Shown here in pieces: positions 1 to 10,391 of a stretch of DNA of 64,000 nucleotides. Source of the DNA: Karstenula rhodostoma CBS 690.94. Lineage: Eukaryota > Ascomycota > Dothideomycetes > Pleosporales > Didymosphaeriaceae. The notes beneath the pieces are model-generated. The model saw nothing but the letters and a program-made list of their open reading frames with translations. It had not been told where the DNA came from and did not search any database. The DNA is taken from NCBI GenBank assembly GCA_010093485.1, contig MU001494.1, positions 890,301 through 954,300 of the forward strand. The letters are read 5' to 3'. The translations under genes were made by a program, and so were the position numbers. The first letter of the stretch is position 1. The number at the start of each line of letters is the position of its first letter.

Positions 1-2170
1 GGAAGAGCCAGTTAACACAGCACAAAAGGAGAGCAGCCCGGCATCTGTATCGCCTACCAAAGCGATACCCAAGAGCAAAACGTCCGGTAAGAAGGCGCCT
101 ACCGTGAGTGAGGTAACGCCCCAGAGGGATATCAAAGTTCTTGCTTCTACATCGATTTCCTCGTCAAAACGGCAACCTCCCGGAAAACTTAATATATCCG
201 CTGCTACTAAACCCCCCGAGAATGAGGCACCGTCAGCAGCAAGTTCAACCAAACAAGAAGTTCCAGCAAAGCCAATTCGTACCGTATCGGCAACAGCGCC
301 AACATCCGTACCTGCGAGTCCTGCCGCGGCCTCGACTGGTTCACCGATCAAGAAACCCATTGGGGCCAAAACACTTCGTGTGGTAGCCACACCCAGAACC
401 GAGAGCCCGCCTCAAATGCCCCCACATCCTTCGCTACCCCAAGTTCCAACTGTAGAAAAACTTCGCTCTAGGCAGGCTAGCATTGCTTCCATTAACCAGC
501 CAGGTACCCCAGCAAGCGATTTGATTTCTGACACTGCCTCTTTTACGTCCACATCAATCTCGCGTGCGAGTTCGCCTCCTCTGGTAGGTGGCAAAGTCGG
601 GAGCGCTCCGATCAGGAAGAAGACCAAGTCACAGGCAAAGAAGGATCGCCAAGAGCGGGCTCGTCAAGCAGAGGAAGAACGCGCGATGGAAGAGCAAACA
701 CCTGAACTAGAAGTGGTTCAAGCACCTATCGTTGGACGTAAGAAAAAGGCCAGGAAGCCTGCCACCAATCCCAAGACCCCTGCGGCATCGACGAAAAGCC
801 AACCTGAACCTACTAAGACATCATCGAAAGAGGACGAAGAGTTGGAGGAGCTCTACCAAGCTAACATGGCTGCAAAGAAAGCTGCTGCTGATGCTGCTGA
901 TGCCGCTGCTGCCGCTGCTGCCGCCGCCGCTGCCACTGCCGCCGCGGCGGCGGCGATCAAACCCTCCGCTCCGTCGCCTCGCGCAGAGCCAGTCACAGAA
1001 CCTGAACCAGACACTGCGAAAGACAAGCGTGAGCTCACTGCTCAGTCCATTCTTACTGATCTCCAGAGGACTGGCAAACTGGTTGCTTCGGCCCTAGAGT
1101 TCTTCAAGCCACTTTCATCATCCCTTGCTCATGCCTCGAAAGCAACACCGACTAGTGGTGGGCCCGTGGGTCCGCCTGACCTTAAGATTCATTTCACCGA
1201 GGCCGACCTCGAGGCACTCACAAAGAAGCAACCAGTTCATCTCCACGGGCATGACGGAACTTCAGATTCCAGGACATTGATTACGCCTCAGGGCAAGTTC
1301 TTTTGGGGGTTGACCCAGGAACTAGAAGAAAAGGCTTTGGAGCTGGAAAAATACATCGAAGAGCTTAAAGGTGCTGCTCGCTTCCATCCAAAGAAGCATA
1401 CCGCACACAATACCGGCTTCCAGGGACAGCCCAATCTCCCAGCCCTAGCTACAGCGCTAAAGGAGGCAGGTGCAAAATTGAGCAAAAGCACCAGACAAGA
1501 CATGCCGAGGCTCGACTCTCCATCCGCTTACCAAGGCGGCCCGTCCCAACGCTCACAACTTCCTCCAGTGCAAGCAAATGAAGATCTTCTTCCCCCTAAT
1601 CAAGTTCAGCAGCCCCAGACGCCTGCTGACGCAGGTGTTTACTTGAATCAGTTCGTGCTTCCCAACACCGACAACCCATCACCCAACGCCCCACGCCCGG
1701 AAATGGCAGCTGTTGGTGGTCTCCCTGGTGCTGGCACAGCCAACATATCCGTCAATGCGAACAAGCTCGCCAAAGCGGCCAAAGCAGTCGCTGAGGGCGG
1801 GGCGGTTGGCCCGGAACTCGAGGGCATCGGCGCCATAACTGCTGATCTACTTGGTGGCGTGTTTGTGCAAAACCTTGAGGCACTTGTAGGTGCGGACCTA
1901 GGTTTCTCTTCCTTCTCCGGAACTACTGACATTGGTATCGATGGGAGCGGACTTAATGTCCAGGGTCTGGTCAGCGCTTTTGAGGCTGGGGTTGGTGCAG
2001 GTGCAGGGGCATTTGGAGGAGGAAGGGGGAGGGGTGGGAGAAGTGTACTGAGTGTGGAGGAGGCGGAACAGGCAATGTTGGCGGCGAAGAAGGATCACGA
2101 GGCGCTGGAGAAGAAGTTGAGCGCGCTCATCAAGAGGAACAAGAAGATGATGAGTGCTGGAAAGGTGTGA
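1..2170 (+). CDS. C-terminal part of a probable CCR4-NOT subunit Not4-like protein (5' truncated)
   Basis: The reading frame is open from base 2 to the TGA at 2168-2170, so the gene begins outside the window; the codon at 104 is GTG inside this frame and not a start. About 722 residues are visible. They are mostly disordered and Ser/Pro/Thr/Ala rich, with a charged stretch (KKDRQERARQAEEE), then QAPIVGRKKKARK, a poly-Ala run, a helical part (LTAQSILTDLQRTGKL) and a Glu/Lys-rich coiled segment after FWGLTQELEEKALELEK. The basic QAPIVGRKKK motif followed by a helical C-terminal region resembles the tail of filamentous-fungal Not4 (E3 ligase subunit of CCR4-NOT), whose RING and RRM domains would lie upstream. 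That assignment rests on my memory of the family and cannot be confirmed because the diagnostic domains are missing. The last residues are Gly-rich (GGGRGRGG) and then helical. Confidence 0.5.
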   Translation, partial: EEPVNTAQKESSPASVSPTKAIPKSKTSGKKAPTVSEVTPQRDIKVLASTSISSSKRQPPGKLNISAATKPPENEAPSAASSTKQEVPAKPIRTVSATAPTSVPASPAAASTGSPIKKPIGAKTLRVVATPRTESPPQMPPHPSLPQVPTVEKLRSRQASIASINQPGTPASDLISDTASFTSTSISRASSPPLVGGKVGSAPIRKKTKSQAKKDRQERARQAEEERAMEEQTPELEVVQAPIVGRKKKARKPATNPKTPAASTKSQPEPTKTSSKEDEELEELYQANMAAKKAAADAADAAAAAAAAAAATAAAAAAIKPSAPSPRAEPVTEPEPDTAKDKRELTAQSILTDLQRTGKLVASALEFFKPLSSSLAHASKATPTSGGPVGPPDLKIHFTEADLEALTKKQPVHLHGHDGTSDSRTLITPQGKFFWGLTQELEEKALELEKYIEELKGAARFHPKKHTAHNTGFQGQPNLPALATALKEAGAKLSKSTRQDMPRLDSPSAYQGGPSQRSQLPPVQANEDLLPPNQVQQPQTPADAGVYLNQFVLPNTDNPSPNAPRPEMAAVGGLPGAGTANISVNANKLAKAAKAVAEGGAVGPELEGIGAITADLLGGVFVQNLEALVGADLGFSSFSGTTDIGIDGSGLNVQGLVSAFEAGVGAGAGAFGGGRGRGGRSVLSVEEAEQAMLAAKKDHEALEKKLSALIKRNKKMMSAGKV
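881..955 (+). repeat. GCN triplet run encoding a poly-alanine tract
   Basis: A GCT/GCC/GCG-rich triplet run encodes about 25 residues that are nearly all Ala, broken only by two Asp and one Thr, inside the Not4-like frame. Mixed synonymous codons show it is not a pure microsatellite. Confidence 0.85.
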
Positions 2171-2755
2171 GTGATTATTAGAAGAAGCAATAATAGTGAC
2201 GGAATGGGACGGAGTTACATCCGAACCAGTAGAAGAAGCTATTAATACGGCTCTATGACCTGAGCGGGAGGTCCTGGATGCGTTGATAGCCTTGTTAGAA
2301 GTACCAACCGATTAGTGTATCCGGGACGGCGTAGAGCGTACAGGCATGAACCATATTGCATAGCACTCACCTTCTTTGCGTGAATACTGGCGTAACTTTA
2401 AATAAAGACACTATGCGTACAGATATTCGAATCTGCGAGGCAGCTACTCACTCGTTACACTTGCACACCACGGGCCACGTGATACTTCGCACAGACCCGC
2501 CTGGATAAACCGCAAAGACCATCACCCACTAACCGAGCTTATACACACTCCATCAGACAACGCATCATCTACCATTTAATAGGTAGACAATGAGCGGTTG
2601 ATTCGCAAACGTGCGTGAGAAGTAAAGCGCGCGACCGTTTGTGTGAACTAATTAAACAGTGGCTGGTGCAAGCCGTCGCAATCTAGAGCTTTGCGGACCA
2701 CCACCACCACCACCCATTGCTATATACTGTCAAGCAAAGATCGCCAACCGCCAAC
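2171..2755. other. Intergenic, no gene seen
   Basis: This is the 3' flank of the Not4-like gene and the promoter side of the CCCH gene. Five CCA triplets lie at 2698-2712, just upstream of the CCCH start. I see no long reading frame with coding character. Confidence 0.6.
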
Positions 2756-4757
2756 ATGCTGGGCGACGCGAAACTGAATTCACTAGACACACGTCTAGAG
2801 CAATTCAAGCTCAGCAATGCCAATAGCCAGCAGGAGCTACAGGTGTGCTCTTCCCGTGCAAACTACGGTTACCTGAAGGTGGTCGATGTTATTTGCGCTA
2901 ACATATCTCTAGACTCTCCTCAAAGAATACAGTCAATTGTTGGAAGATTACAAAGCACTTAGGAATCACAAGGTTGCTGAACAGCCTCATGCCAACGGCG
3001 TATCGAGCGCTTCCACACCGGTAAACGAGAAACCCCGCAGTCCCTACGCTCTCGTTCTCATCGACGGAAATAGATACGTCGTACGTGCCCTGGCCTTACC
3101 TGACTTCATGAAACTCACCAACTGATTAATTTCACAGTTCAATGATGAACTTGTCAAGGACAAAGAGGAGGGTGGGATGCGTGCGGCACGCATGCTGACC
3201 GATGTAGTCGAAAAATTACTACGGGAGCATCCCCAAGCCAGAGACTCGCGCATAGTTGTTCGCATCTATGCTGATGTCACGAATTTATCGAAGCAGCTTG
3301 CGAAGGCGAAATTGATTGGGCTGGAGAAGCGAAGTATCATGCCTTTCGCTGCGGGATTTACGAGGGCGATGGCTCACTTTGACTTCGTGGATGCCCTCGA
3401 TGAAGAAGGCACGCGATTTAAGATTCGAGGTAAGTGCGGTAGAGAGAAGATCAAGAAACCGCGAGAAACCGTGAGAAAACGTTGCAAGCAGCCAATGCGA
3501 AGTATCACGAAGGTGGACTGCACAGAATATAAGGCTCACCATGGGAGAGAAAACTCACGAATCTGCAGAAACCTTCAAAATAGCCGCCGAGGATACAGCT
3601 TGTAGCCATATACTCTTTGCTGCTTGTCATGGTAAGTCATGTTCGGGCAGCTCATCAATGTAAATTACTGCCTGCGAGCAATTGACCTACCGAGGAACGA
3701 TGGTTAGTTATTCACTAACTAATTTAACGCCCAGACACCAGCTATCTACCTCAACTGGTTCCATACAATGGTCTCCACAAGAAGATCACACTTGTACAGG
3801 GTGCAGGGTTTGGAACAGACTTTTACCAGCTGGGTCTGACAATCGCCCAATTTCCTACCATCTTCCGGTGGTCAGAATTACAGGCTCCGCCTACGACTAA
3901 GGGAACAAGTTTGTCGACTAAAGCACCGGCGCATGCACGAGACGTTCCGAGACCATCGGCCCTAGATCGAGACGACTGGCGCCATACTTCTGTCAACGCA
4001 GATGGAATCTCATATGATTCGAACGGTGTCATTGTCGGTGTTCCAGACTTCACCACCGACAACTCGATCCCAAAACATGGAAACAAGAAGACCAAACCGT
4101 GCAAATATTTCCAAAAGGTAAGTCAGGCAGACTTGTTCCCTAGAGAAGTGAGACTAATTCAGTCAGGGCTTCTGCCGTTGGGGCAACAAATGCAACTTCA
4201 TCCATACTCCTGATCACGTAGTTCCTAATCCGCAGAAGTCCTCTTCCCCGACCACGACGTCCGGAGCTGACCGCAAGAACATCTCGTCTTATCTCCCAAC
4301 TACCATTCCACCAGGCTTTGTCGCACTCAATAAAGATTATATGCGCCTGGACACTTACATCCGCCCTCCCACCTCCGAAGAATGGCTCATCTACAACGCG
4401 CGCTTCCATAAGCAAAAGCCCTGCAACGCACACCATCTCTCTGGCACGTGCAATAACTTCAACTGTCCGTTCGATCACCACCCGCTCGAAGTCGAGACGC
4501 AGCATTGCCTTGAGTACGTACTGAAGTCTAGCCCATGCCCGCGGAGGAGTGCGTGCAGAGATAGAGATTGCTTCCACGGACATGTGTGCCAGAAGGATGG
4601 ATGTGTGGGCCATGCTAAAGGCTGCAAGCTGAAGGCCGATGCGCATAATGCGGACCCGAAGTTAGCAATTATGGTTCCAGATACTACGGGTGATGGTGTT
4701 CATGAAGACATTGTCGGGGTGTTTGCTGACGGCGGAGCATACGAGGCGGCGTGGTAG
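2756..4757 (+). CDS. CCCH zinc-finger protein with NYN/PIN-like domain (DUF7923-type), six exons
   Basis: Exons are 2756-2842, 2913-3080, 3138-3429, 3569-3631, 3735-4117 and 4167-4757, giving 527 aa; all junctions keep frame and use GT-AG. Residues 1-50 are helical (TLLKEYSQLLEDYKAL). A Rossmann-like NYN/PIN-type domain follows: YALVLIDGNRYVFNDELV, IVVRIYADVTNLSKQL, HILFAACHD and ITLVQGAGFGTDFYQLGL. A CCCH finger spans the exon 5/6 junction (CKYFQK|GFCRWGNKCNFIH, spacing C-x7-C-x5-C-x3-H). The C-terminus adds a Cys/His-rich segment (CNAHHLSGTCNNFNCPFDHH, then further Cys/His pairs), so tandem zinc binding is likely. This architecture is known from uncharacterised fungal CCCH proteins. RNA binding, and possibly nuclease action, is inference from the folds. 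The ATG at 2756 opens the conserved N-terminal helix. Confidence 0.87.
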
Positions 4758-5319
4758 ATGAATGCTAGGTGATCTGGCGTTCGCGACCACAGTCGGACAT
4801 ATAGTGAGCGGCGGCTTAGAGGATGGAAGAAGTGAGGAGAGACTGCATGTCAGCCGCCAGACTCTTGCGGAGCTTCTTTCTCCGCACAAATGCGGTAGAT
4901 GGCAGGTTCATCAAGCTCAGATGCGAGCAAGGTTAAGTTATGGTAGTTTCCTAAAAATGAGAGGATAAACAATGGCTAAAGCGCTTATCCGAGAGAAAAG
5001 CCTTGGGTGTCACGACTAGGGAGCTGATAGTATCCAAGTTCCTTTCTGGTACTCGGTCACACCATGAAAGTTTGTTTTTGCCAATTTCGCACCATCGGAG
5101 CAAGGTCTTCTACACCGCGAATGAATTCGTTCACTGAACAGGAAGGCAGTCTTGACATGAAGCAAGCGGTTGAATCTTGCTTTAGTCAAGGTCCTCTCTA
5201 TCAACCTCAACGCTCGACCCTGCTCGTGCTAGCTTATAAAGCCCTTCTTCCAAAAACATATATACGAGCTCCAGCTATGATAGCGTCTTTCTAATCACAC
5301 AGAGCCCCAATCCTCGTGA
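4758..5319. other. Intergenic, no gene seen
   Basis: This gap separates the CCCH gene from the doubtful gene at 5320. Apart from the TATA-like box annotated separately I see nothing coding; short open frames here lack codon bias or recognisable motifs. Confidence 0.55.
5235..5240 (+). promoter_or_regulatory. TATA-like box
   Basis: TATAAA lies 80 bp upstream of the ATG at 5320, a normal fungal distance. It is the only promoter-like element seen for that locus; transcription is not shown. Confidence 0.35.
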
Positions 5320-6462
5320 ATGAAAATGTCCACCCAGTCCCAGCTGCCCGCAACAACAAAACGCCTTACCCTCTACTGTCCGTCCCTCGACCGGACCGTG
5401 AAGGACTTCCTCATCACACCCTCTGCAGACTTCGACCAGTTCCTGCTCGAGCTGCGTGCCGCCTTCGGTGTGCCCGCTGCCTGGGCCCGGACGACGGATG
5501 GAAAGCGCATTAAGTAGTGCTTACGGCGAAGTGTGTTTACAATCTCTCCGCAGTTGCAACACCTCCCTACCAGTCCCAGACCTCCAGTCCACCCTGCTCT
5601 AACCCCATCCAGTCTCCAACCTCTCGGACATCGCAAACGCCCAATACATCCTCGTCACCACCATCGCCTTCTCCACCCCTCCCCGCGCAAAACAAGAGCC
5701 AAGCGTCGTATTCTGGGAACGCGCCGATGACGCCTACAAGGTACGTACTGTATATCCTCTCACTCTACATCTAGTCAATACCACCATCTCACACGCCCAC
5801 AGCTCCCCCGACCCCAGCGCTACGCCCTCCTCCGCGCCCTCGCCACCCACGATCGCAAATCACACACCCCCACCCCCCTCCGCCTCTCCATCCCAGCGGC
5901 ATCCATAAGAGCCCAACTCGCCAGTATCCGCGCGTATCCCCACCGCAACGAGGAGGAATGTAAGGAGGCAATGCAGCGCAACTGGGCGATGTCGTTTGCC
6001 GCGATGTGTGAGTTTGAGCCGGGGGCTTGGGCGAGGGACGGGGAGGAGGAGGCCGAGGTGTGGGGGTTTTTGGTGCTGTTGAGCGATATGACGGTTGCGC
6101 AGGGGCTATTAGCGAGGAGGTTGGTGCTTGGTGCGGTACAGGACAGGGTTGGGAAGAAGGGCGGTGGGCAGGTGGTAGGGCTGGGGATGTTGAGGGGGTG
6201 GTTGTGGGGTTGCTTAGGAGGGCAAAGGGGAGAAGAGAGGGGAGGGGAAGCGGAGATGACGGTGGAGAGGAGGGTGCGTGGGTGCGGTGGAAGATTAGAA
6301 ATGCAGGTGGTCTGGTGGGTGGGGGTTGTCCAATTATTAGCCTTTCCACACCATTTAAGAGTTAAGATTTCAAGCAGAAGTTTGTCCTTTGTCAATGCCT
6401 TTCGAAGCTTTAGTAATGGCAGATCGACAGCGAAGACCAGCCCAAGACATTCCTCTCGTTGA
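5320..6462 (+). CDS. Hypothetical protein, unresolved model with one in-frame stop
   Basis: I do not recognise this gene. Exon 1 (5320-5513) encodes about 64 residues (RLTLYCPSLDRTVKDF, then FDQFLLELRAAFGVP). A 40-nt GT-AG intron (5514-5553) would lead in frame into 5554-5740, ending in ANAQYILVTTIAFSTPP and VVFWERADDAYK before a clean donor (GTACGT). Intron 5741-5802 joins in phase to exon 3, which contains RYALLRALATHD, ECKEAMQRNWAMSFAAMCE and WGFLVLLSDMTVAQ. The model has one problem: a TAA at 5600-5602 in exon 2, in the frame shared by both flanks. Either the exon 1/2 splice is wrong, or the gene carries a nonsense change. The 3' end is also unclear: a second frame ending at 6365 looks equally protein-like after about 6290, so another intron may exist. 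The locus converges on the 2OG oxygenase, whose stop lies 14 bp beyond 6462. Confidence 0.38.
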
Positions 6463-6475
6463 CGCGCCCTCCCTC

Positions 6476-7565
6476 TCAGCCTGTTCATGTCAGCTTCAAC
6501 CATCCCCCCTCGCCTCTCCCACTTACCATAAAAATTCCCAAACACTTTCCCCAGCAGATGTTCCCCGTAGGTACTCCCCTCGTGCATCGCCTCCTTCCCA
6601 CTTCTTTCCACACACCTCTCCAACGGCCTCACCACCGCCTCGAAGTTCGGCTCAAAGAAGAACGGCACGCTCACCCTATACCCCTCGCCGCGATGAATCA
6701 CTCTATGCCTCGTGCTCTTCCACAGCCCATTCGTCCACCGCTCAATCATGTCGCCAATGTTGACGACGAAAGCGCCGGGAATGGGATCTGCGTTGAGCCA
6801 GGTCGTCCCGTCTTTGAGCAGGACTTGCAGCGCGCCCGGGGTGGGGTCGGTGAGGAGCAGTGTCACGCATCCGTAGTCTGTGTGCTCGCCGCAGGAGAGC
6901 GAAGTGATGGGGGCATCAGGGCTGACGGGAGTGGTCAACTTTGGGTACCCGATCAGGCGCATGACCCAGAAGCTGTGGTCGGTGTTACGCACGAAGACTT
7001 CTGAATCCTCCGTCTCAGGGGTTCCGGCAGAGTTGGGGTCTGGAGGGGGAAGCTCGAGCGCCTGCCCCATTGCGCGTACGAGTGCGCTGCCAACGTTCTG
7101 CAGCTGCTTGATGTACGCCAGATACACGGGTTTCAGTTTCCCCGGCTCGTCGGGCCAGAGATTGGGCCCCTGGAGCGTACTGCGTGTGCCGGGTCCGCCG
7201 CTTCTCTCGACCGTTGGCGCGTGGTCCCATTCGCGGTAGAGATCAATTGCTTCGTGCATGTCTTTTTTGCCCTGCGTCACGTTCTCCCCCATGCCTTGAT
7301 AGCCTCTTGCGCCGTCGCCGCCCTCAGGGCCGGCCGCATCGTGCCTTTTTATCTTGTTCTTCTGTTCGTTTGGTAAAGCAAAGAATTGCCGCGCTAGGGA
7401 GATGATTTCCTCGAGCTTTGCTTGCGGGATGCCGTGCCCGGTGAGATAGAAGAAGCCGAACTCGGTGCATGCATTATTGATGAAAAGCGCTACCTGCTGG
7501 CGGCTTGCCGGGCTGGATGAAGCATCCAAAAAGGGTGAAATGTCAATTATGGGGAGCGACATCAT
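6476..7565 (-). CDS. 2-oxoglutarate/Fe(II)-dependent oxygenase (isopenicillin N synthase-like)
   Basis: The protein (347 aa) is encoded by 7565-6527 plus a five-base terminal exon, 6480-6476. The intron (6526-6481, 46 nt) has a perfect GTAAGT donor and CTGAC branch site, and splicing makes the Gly codon followed at once by TGA, so the protein ends ...VFGNFYG. The N-terminus (LPIIDISPFL) and FGFFYLTGHGIP match the DIOX_N region. The iron facial triad is HTD near residue 229 and the His of STRHRVIH near residue 285; YRVSVPFF supplies the Arg-x-Ser that binds 2-oxoglutarate. Length and motifs fit the fungal HxnY-like/flavonol-synthase-like oxygenase group. The substrate cannot be told and no biosynthetic partners lie nearby. 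If the intron is retained, the frame stays open to 5820. Confidence 0.88.
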
Positions 7566-8377
7566 TGGGTGCGGAGTACTGCCAAAGGGTTGGTGCAGGG
7601 TCGTTCTGCCGTAACCTTCGCGGTGCCAATGCGTGTGCGTCTAGCTCTTCCAAACTCTCGTAGGATTTTTTCCTTGCTAGACCGAGAGATCAGCAAAACT
7701 CTCAGCGATACTGTTCACTACTGAGAATGTCAAGCTTTATCATGGCTTCTGTCAGCTCTTTCAAGCTACCGATAAAGAGAGGACTGCACACATTTGAACC
7801 GTATTATCGGAGTGTAGGTCCAACGGCCTAGGAAATGGATGATTGAAGATCTGGAGTGCAAAAGAAACTTACGAAGCGGCTATCTCTTGTGTTGTCTCAC
7901 TCCTTGAGTATCTACGATCGGACGTACGTACTCTCGGGGTCAAAGCAGTATTCGAGGCTCTCACGACCGAGTTTCGTGTGGTGATCAAGGAGCGTCAAAG
8001 ATACCATACGAATCAAGTACGATCACAATGCTGAAGCATACGATGGCACCTGGAAAGTGTGTGTCAAGAGCATGCGCGGTTAGTTGTGGTCCTAAAGTCG
8101 CGTTACCGAAAGAGGTTAACTGCCCTTCCCCGCCTATCGCCCCGCGCGTTCACTTTGTAGACAAGATCTCGAACGCTCGAACTCACAATCATCGTCACGA
8201 TTTAGTTCACTTGGAGCTCTTAACATCATGTATCGCTATACTCTAGCCATCAATTTACGTACTAAAGTTGCATTTAGTTTTCTTGGAACTGTATCGCCGA
8301 AGCAAACCCTCCTAACTAATTGCCAAACGTCCATGCAGGCTAAAGGTGTCGTGGTATCATGCAATCCTAAAAATTCC
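7566..8377. other. Intergenic, no gene seen
   Basis: This lies between the oxygenase start and the 3' end of the GMPPA-like gene. Short plus-strand frames are present but show no motif, no good splice structure and no shared frame; I see nothing supportable. Confidence 0.55.
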
Positions 8378-9994
8378 TTACATAATGACCTCATTCGAGA
8401 CGTCCTATATCTAACATTAGCAAATTCAACCAACATGGCTGGAAGGACGCTTACCCTCTTCAACTCCTTGTTGGGCAGGCACACGCAGTTCTGGACGCGC
8501 ACCTCATCGCCCACACCGCACTCCTTACCCAGGATTGTGATGCTTTGCACCTTGACACCGTTCTTGACGATGCTCGTGCTGTGGCTCGTAATGGGTGTAG
8601 GTGTGCCTTCAACACGTGCCCAGGCACCGATCTTGCTGTGCCATCCCACGATAGAGTACATGACGCACGCATCATGCTTGATCTCGGAGTCGTCGAGCAC
8701 AATCGTCTCCTTGACACGCACACCAGCGCCGATGATGGAGCGGGCGCCAATGGAGACATTGGGGCCAATCTTGGCCGTGGGGTCGACCTTCGCAGAGGGG
8801 TGGATGTAGACGGGAGGGATGATGTTGGCAGAGGGTTTGGCGAGCTCTTCCGAGCCCATCTGGAACGCCTTGGTGAGGTAAAGGGCGTTGGCTGGGACGG
8901 CGGAGCCAGCGGTCTTGATCTGGCGCCAGAAGTCCTTGGTCTCAAGGACGAAGAACTGCCTGCTGTCTGCAATGTCGGACAACACATCCTGCTCTAGCCG
9001 GACGACGGTGTTCTCCTTGTCCTCGTCGTCGTCTTCCTGACCCTGGTAGTAGGATGACTCGAGGTTCTCAGAGGAGGGGTATGAGAGGAGGCGGGGACGC
9101 TCGGTGCGACGCTTGATGGCGCTGCGGATGGCGGGGAAGATGCACTCGGTCGCGAAGAGGTAGACACCGCAGTTGATCAGGTTAGAGATCTGGCCTTCGG
9201 GCTTCTCGACGTAGTGGAGGACACGCTTCGTGTGGGTGTCGGAAACGATGCAACCAAAGTTGGTGGCCGATTCGCTTGCGACTCTGGTACCCAACATGAC
9301 GGCCTCGGCATCCTTGGCCTCGAACAGCTCGAGCATGTCGTTGAGCGGGAACGAGGAGCAGACATCGGCGTTCAAGACGAAAAACCTGTCCGGTTTGCCC
9401 TTTAGGATCACATCGCGGAAGTGGTACAGACCACCTGCGGTGCCCAACGCCTGGTATTCTCGGAGGTACTTGACGGTGAGCTGCGGGAAGCTCGTGGAGA
9501 TTGCGTTGATGAAGGGCTGGAAGACAGACTCCTCGTAGTAGCCGACGATGAAGACTTCCTTGATCTCGGGGACGTTTGCGATGGCACGAAAGCAATGCTC
9601 GATGATTGGGTGGCCGGCAACGGGGAAGAGGGGCTGTTGGTGGGTTAGCCATGTTGACAGCTCAGATGGTGCCAGACAAGCAGCTCCTCGAAGCCGCCAT
9701 GGTGGGGGTGCCATTCAAGGGTATGCTCAAATATGCGCGAATGTCTAGTCTCCCCGCATCCCTTGAACCATCCTCAACCATGTCGGATATCGATCACCTC
9801 GCCGTGAATTCGAATTGGGCTCTCTTTTGTTTTGAACAGTTCCAGGCTCAAGAACGACTCACCTTGGGCAACTCCATAGACAAGGGCCTGAATCTGGTGC
9901 CGCGCGAAGGTCCTCCGACCAAGATGACAGCTTTGGTGGTCTTCGCAGGGCCTCCCTTGGGCCTGCTCGCGAGCGACGGTGGCTGGAGGCTCAT
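8378..9994 (-). CDS. Mannose-1-phosphate guanylyltransferase alpha-like protein (GMPPA family)
   Basis: Exons 9994-9863, 9633-8455 and 8404-8378 give 445 aa. Junctions fall exactly at conserved positions: ...SMELPK|PLFPVAGHPII and ...NKELKR|DVSNEVIM-stop, the last exon being only nine codons. The N-terminal signature GGPSRGTRFRPLS has the extra residues typical of GMPPA rather than catalytic GMPPB. The nucleotidyltransferase fold follows (FFVLNADVCSSFPL, EKPEGQISNLINCGVYLF). An acidic insert (QEDDDEDKE) precedes the left-handed beta-helix hexapeptide repeats (IGPNVSIGARSIIGAG). Animal GMPPA is a regulatory subunit that senses GDP-mannose; the fungal role in GDP-mannose supply for glycosylation and cell wall is inferred. 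Intron 1 is long for this window (229 nt). It is head-to-tail with COQ5. Confidence 0.92.
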
Positions 9995-10391
9995 GGCGAC
10001 GATGTGGACGGGTTCTGGTAGTTTTTCGGCGGTGGGAGAGGAGATCGATGGCAAGTAGAGAAGAGGACACGGTGAGGTTGCAATGGTTCTGGTCACAACA
10101 CACACAGTCGTTCAGACCCTTGAAAATCAATAGCGCTGGGCCAGTCCCACGGACGCGTGGGGCGGTGAGCCTTCTTGGCGACGCCGTCATGAGCCGCACT
10201 CCACACGAACATTCGAGACCCAATTAGCGTACCCTTGCGTCGACATCCGCACTGCATGTCGTACCTTTACTTGGCTGCAGTGTGAAACGACATGGACGTC
10301 TTACCGTCAACTGGCACTCCAATTCTCCATGACCCTACAAAATGGATTGCACAGGTAAAATTACAGTTGTGTACATCTATACAGGACGCGA
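9995..10391. other. Short intergenic gap
   Basis: The gap holds the GMPPA-like 5' flank and the COQ5 3' flank, both on the minus strand. No further gene is visible. Confidence 0.6.

Noticed and set aside
853..1038. Antisense poly-Ala frame opposite the Not4-like gene
   Set aside because: It is a mirror of the GCN triplet run on the real coding strand.
5820..6475. Minus-strand continuation of the 2OG oxygenase as a 581-aa protein
   Set aside because: A perfect intron ends the protein at 347 aa, the normal family length; the extension has no domain.
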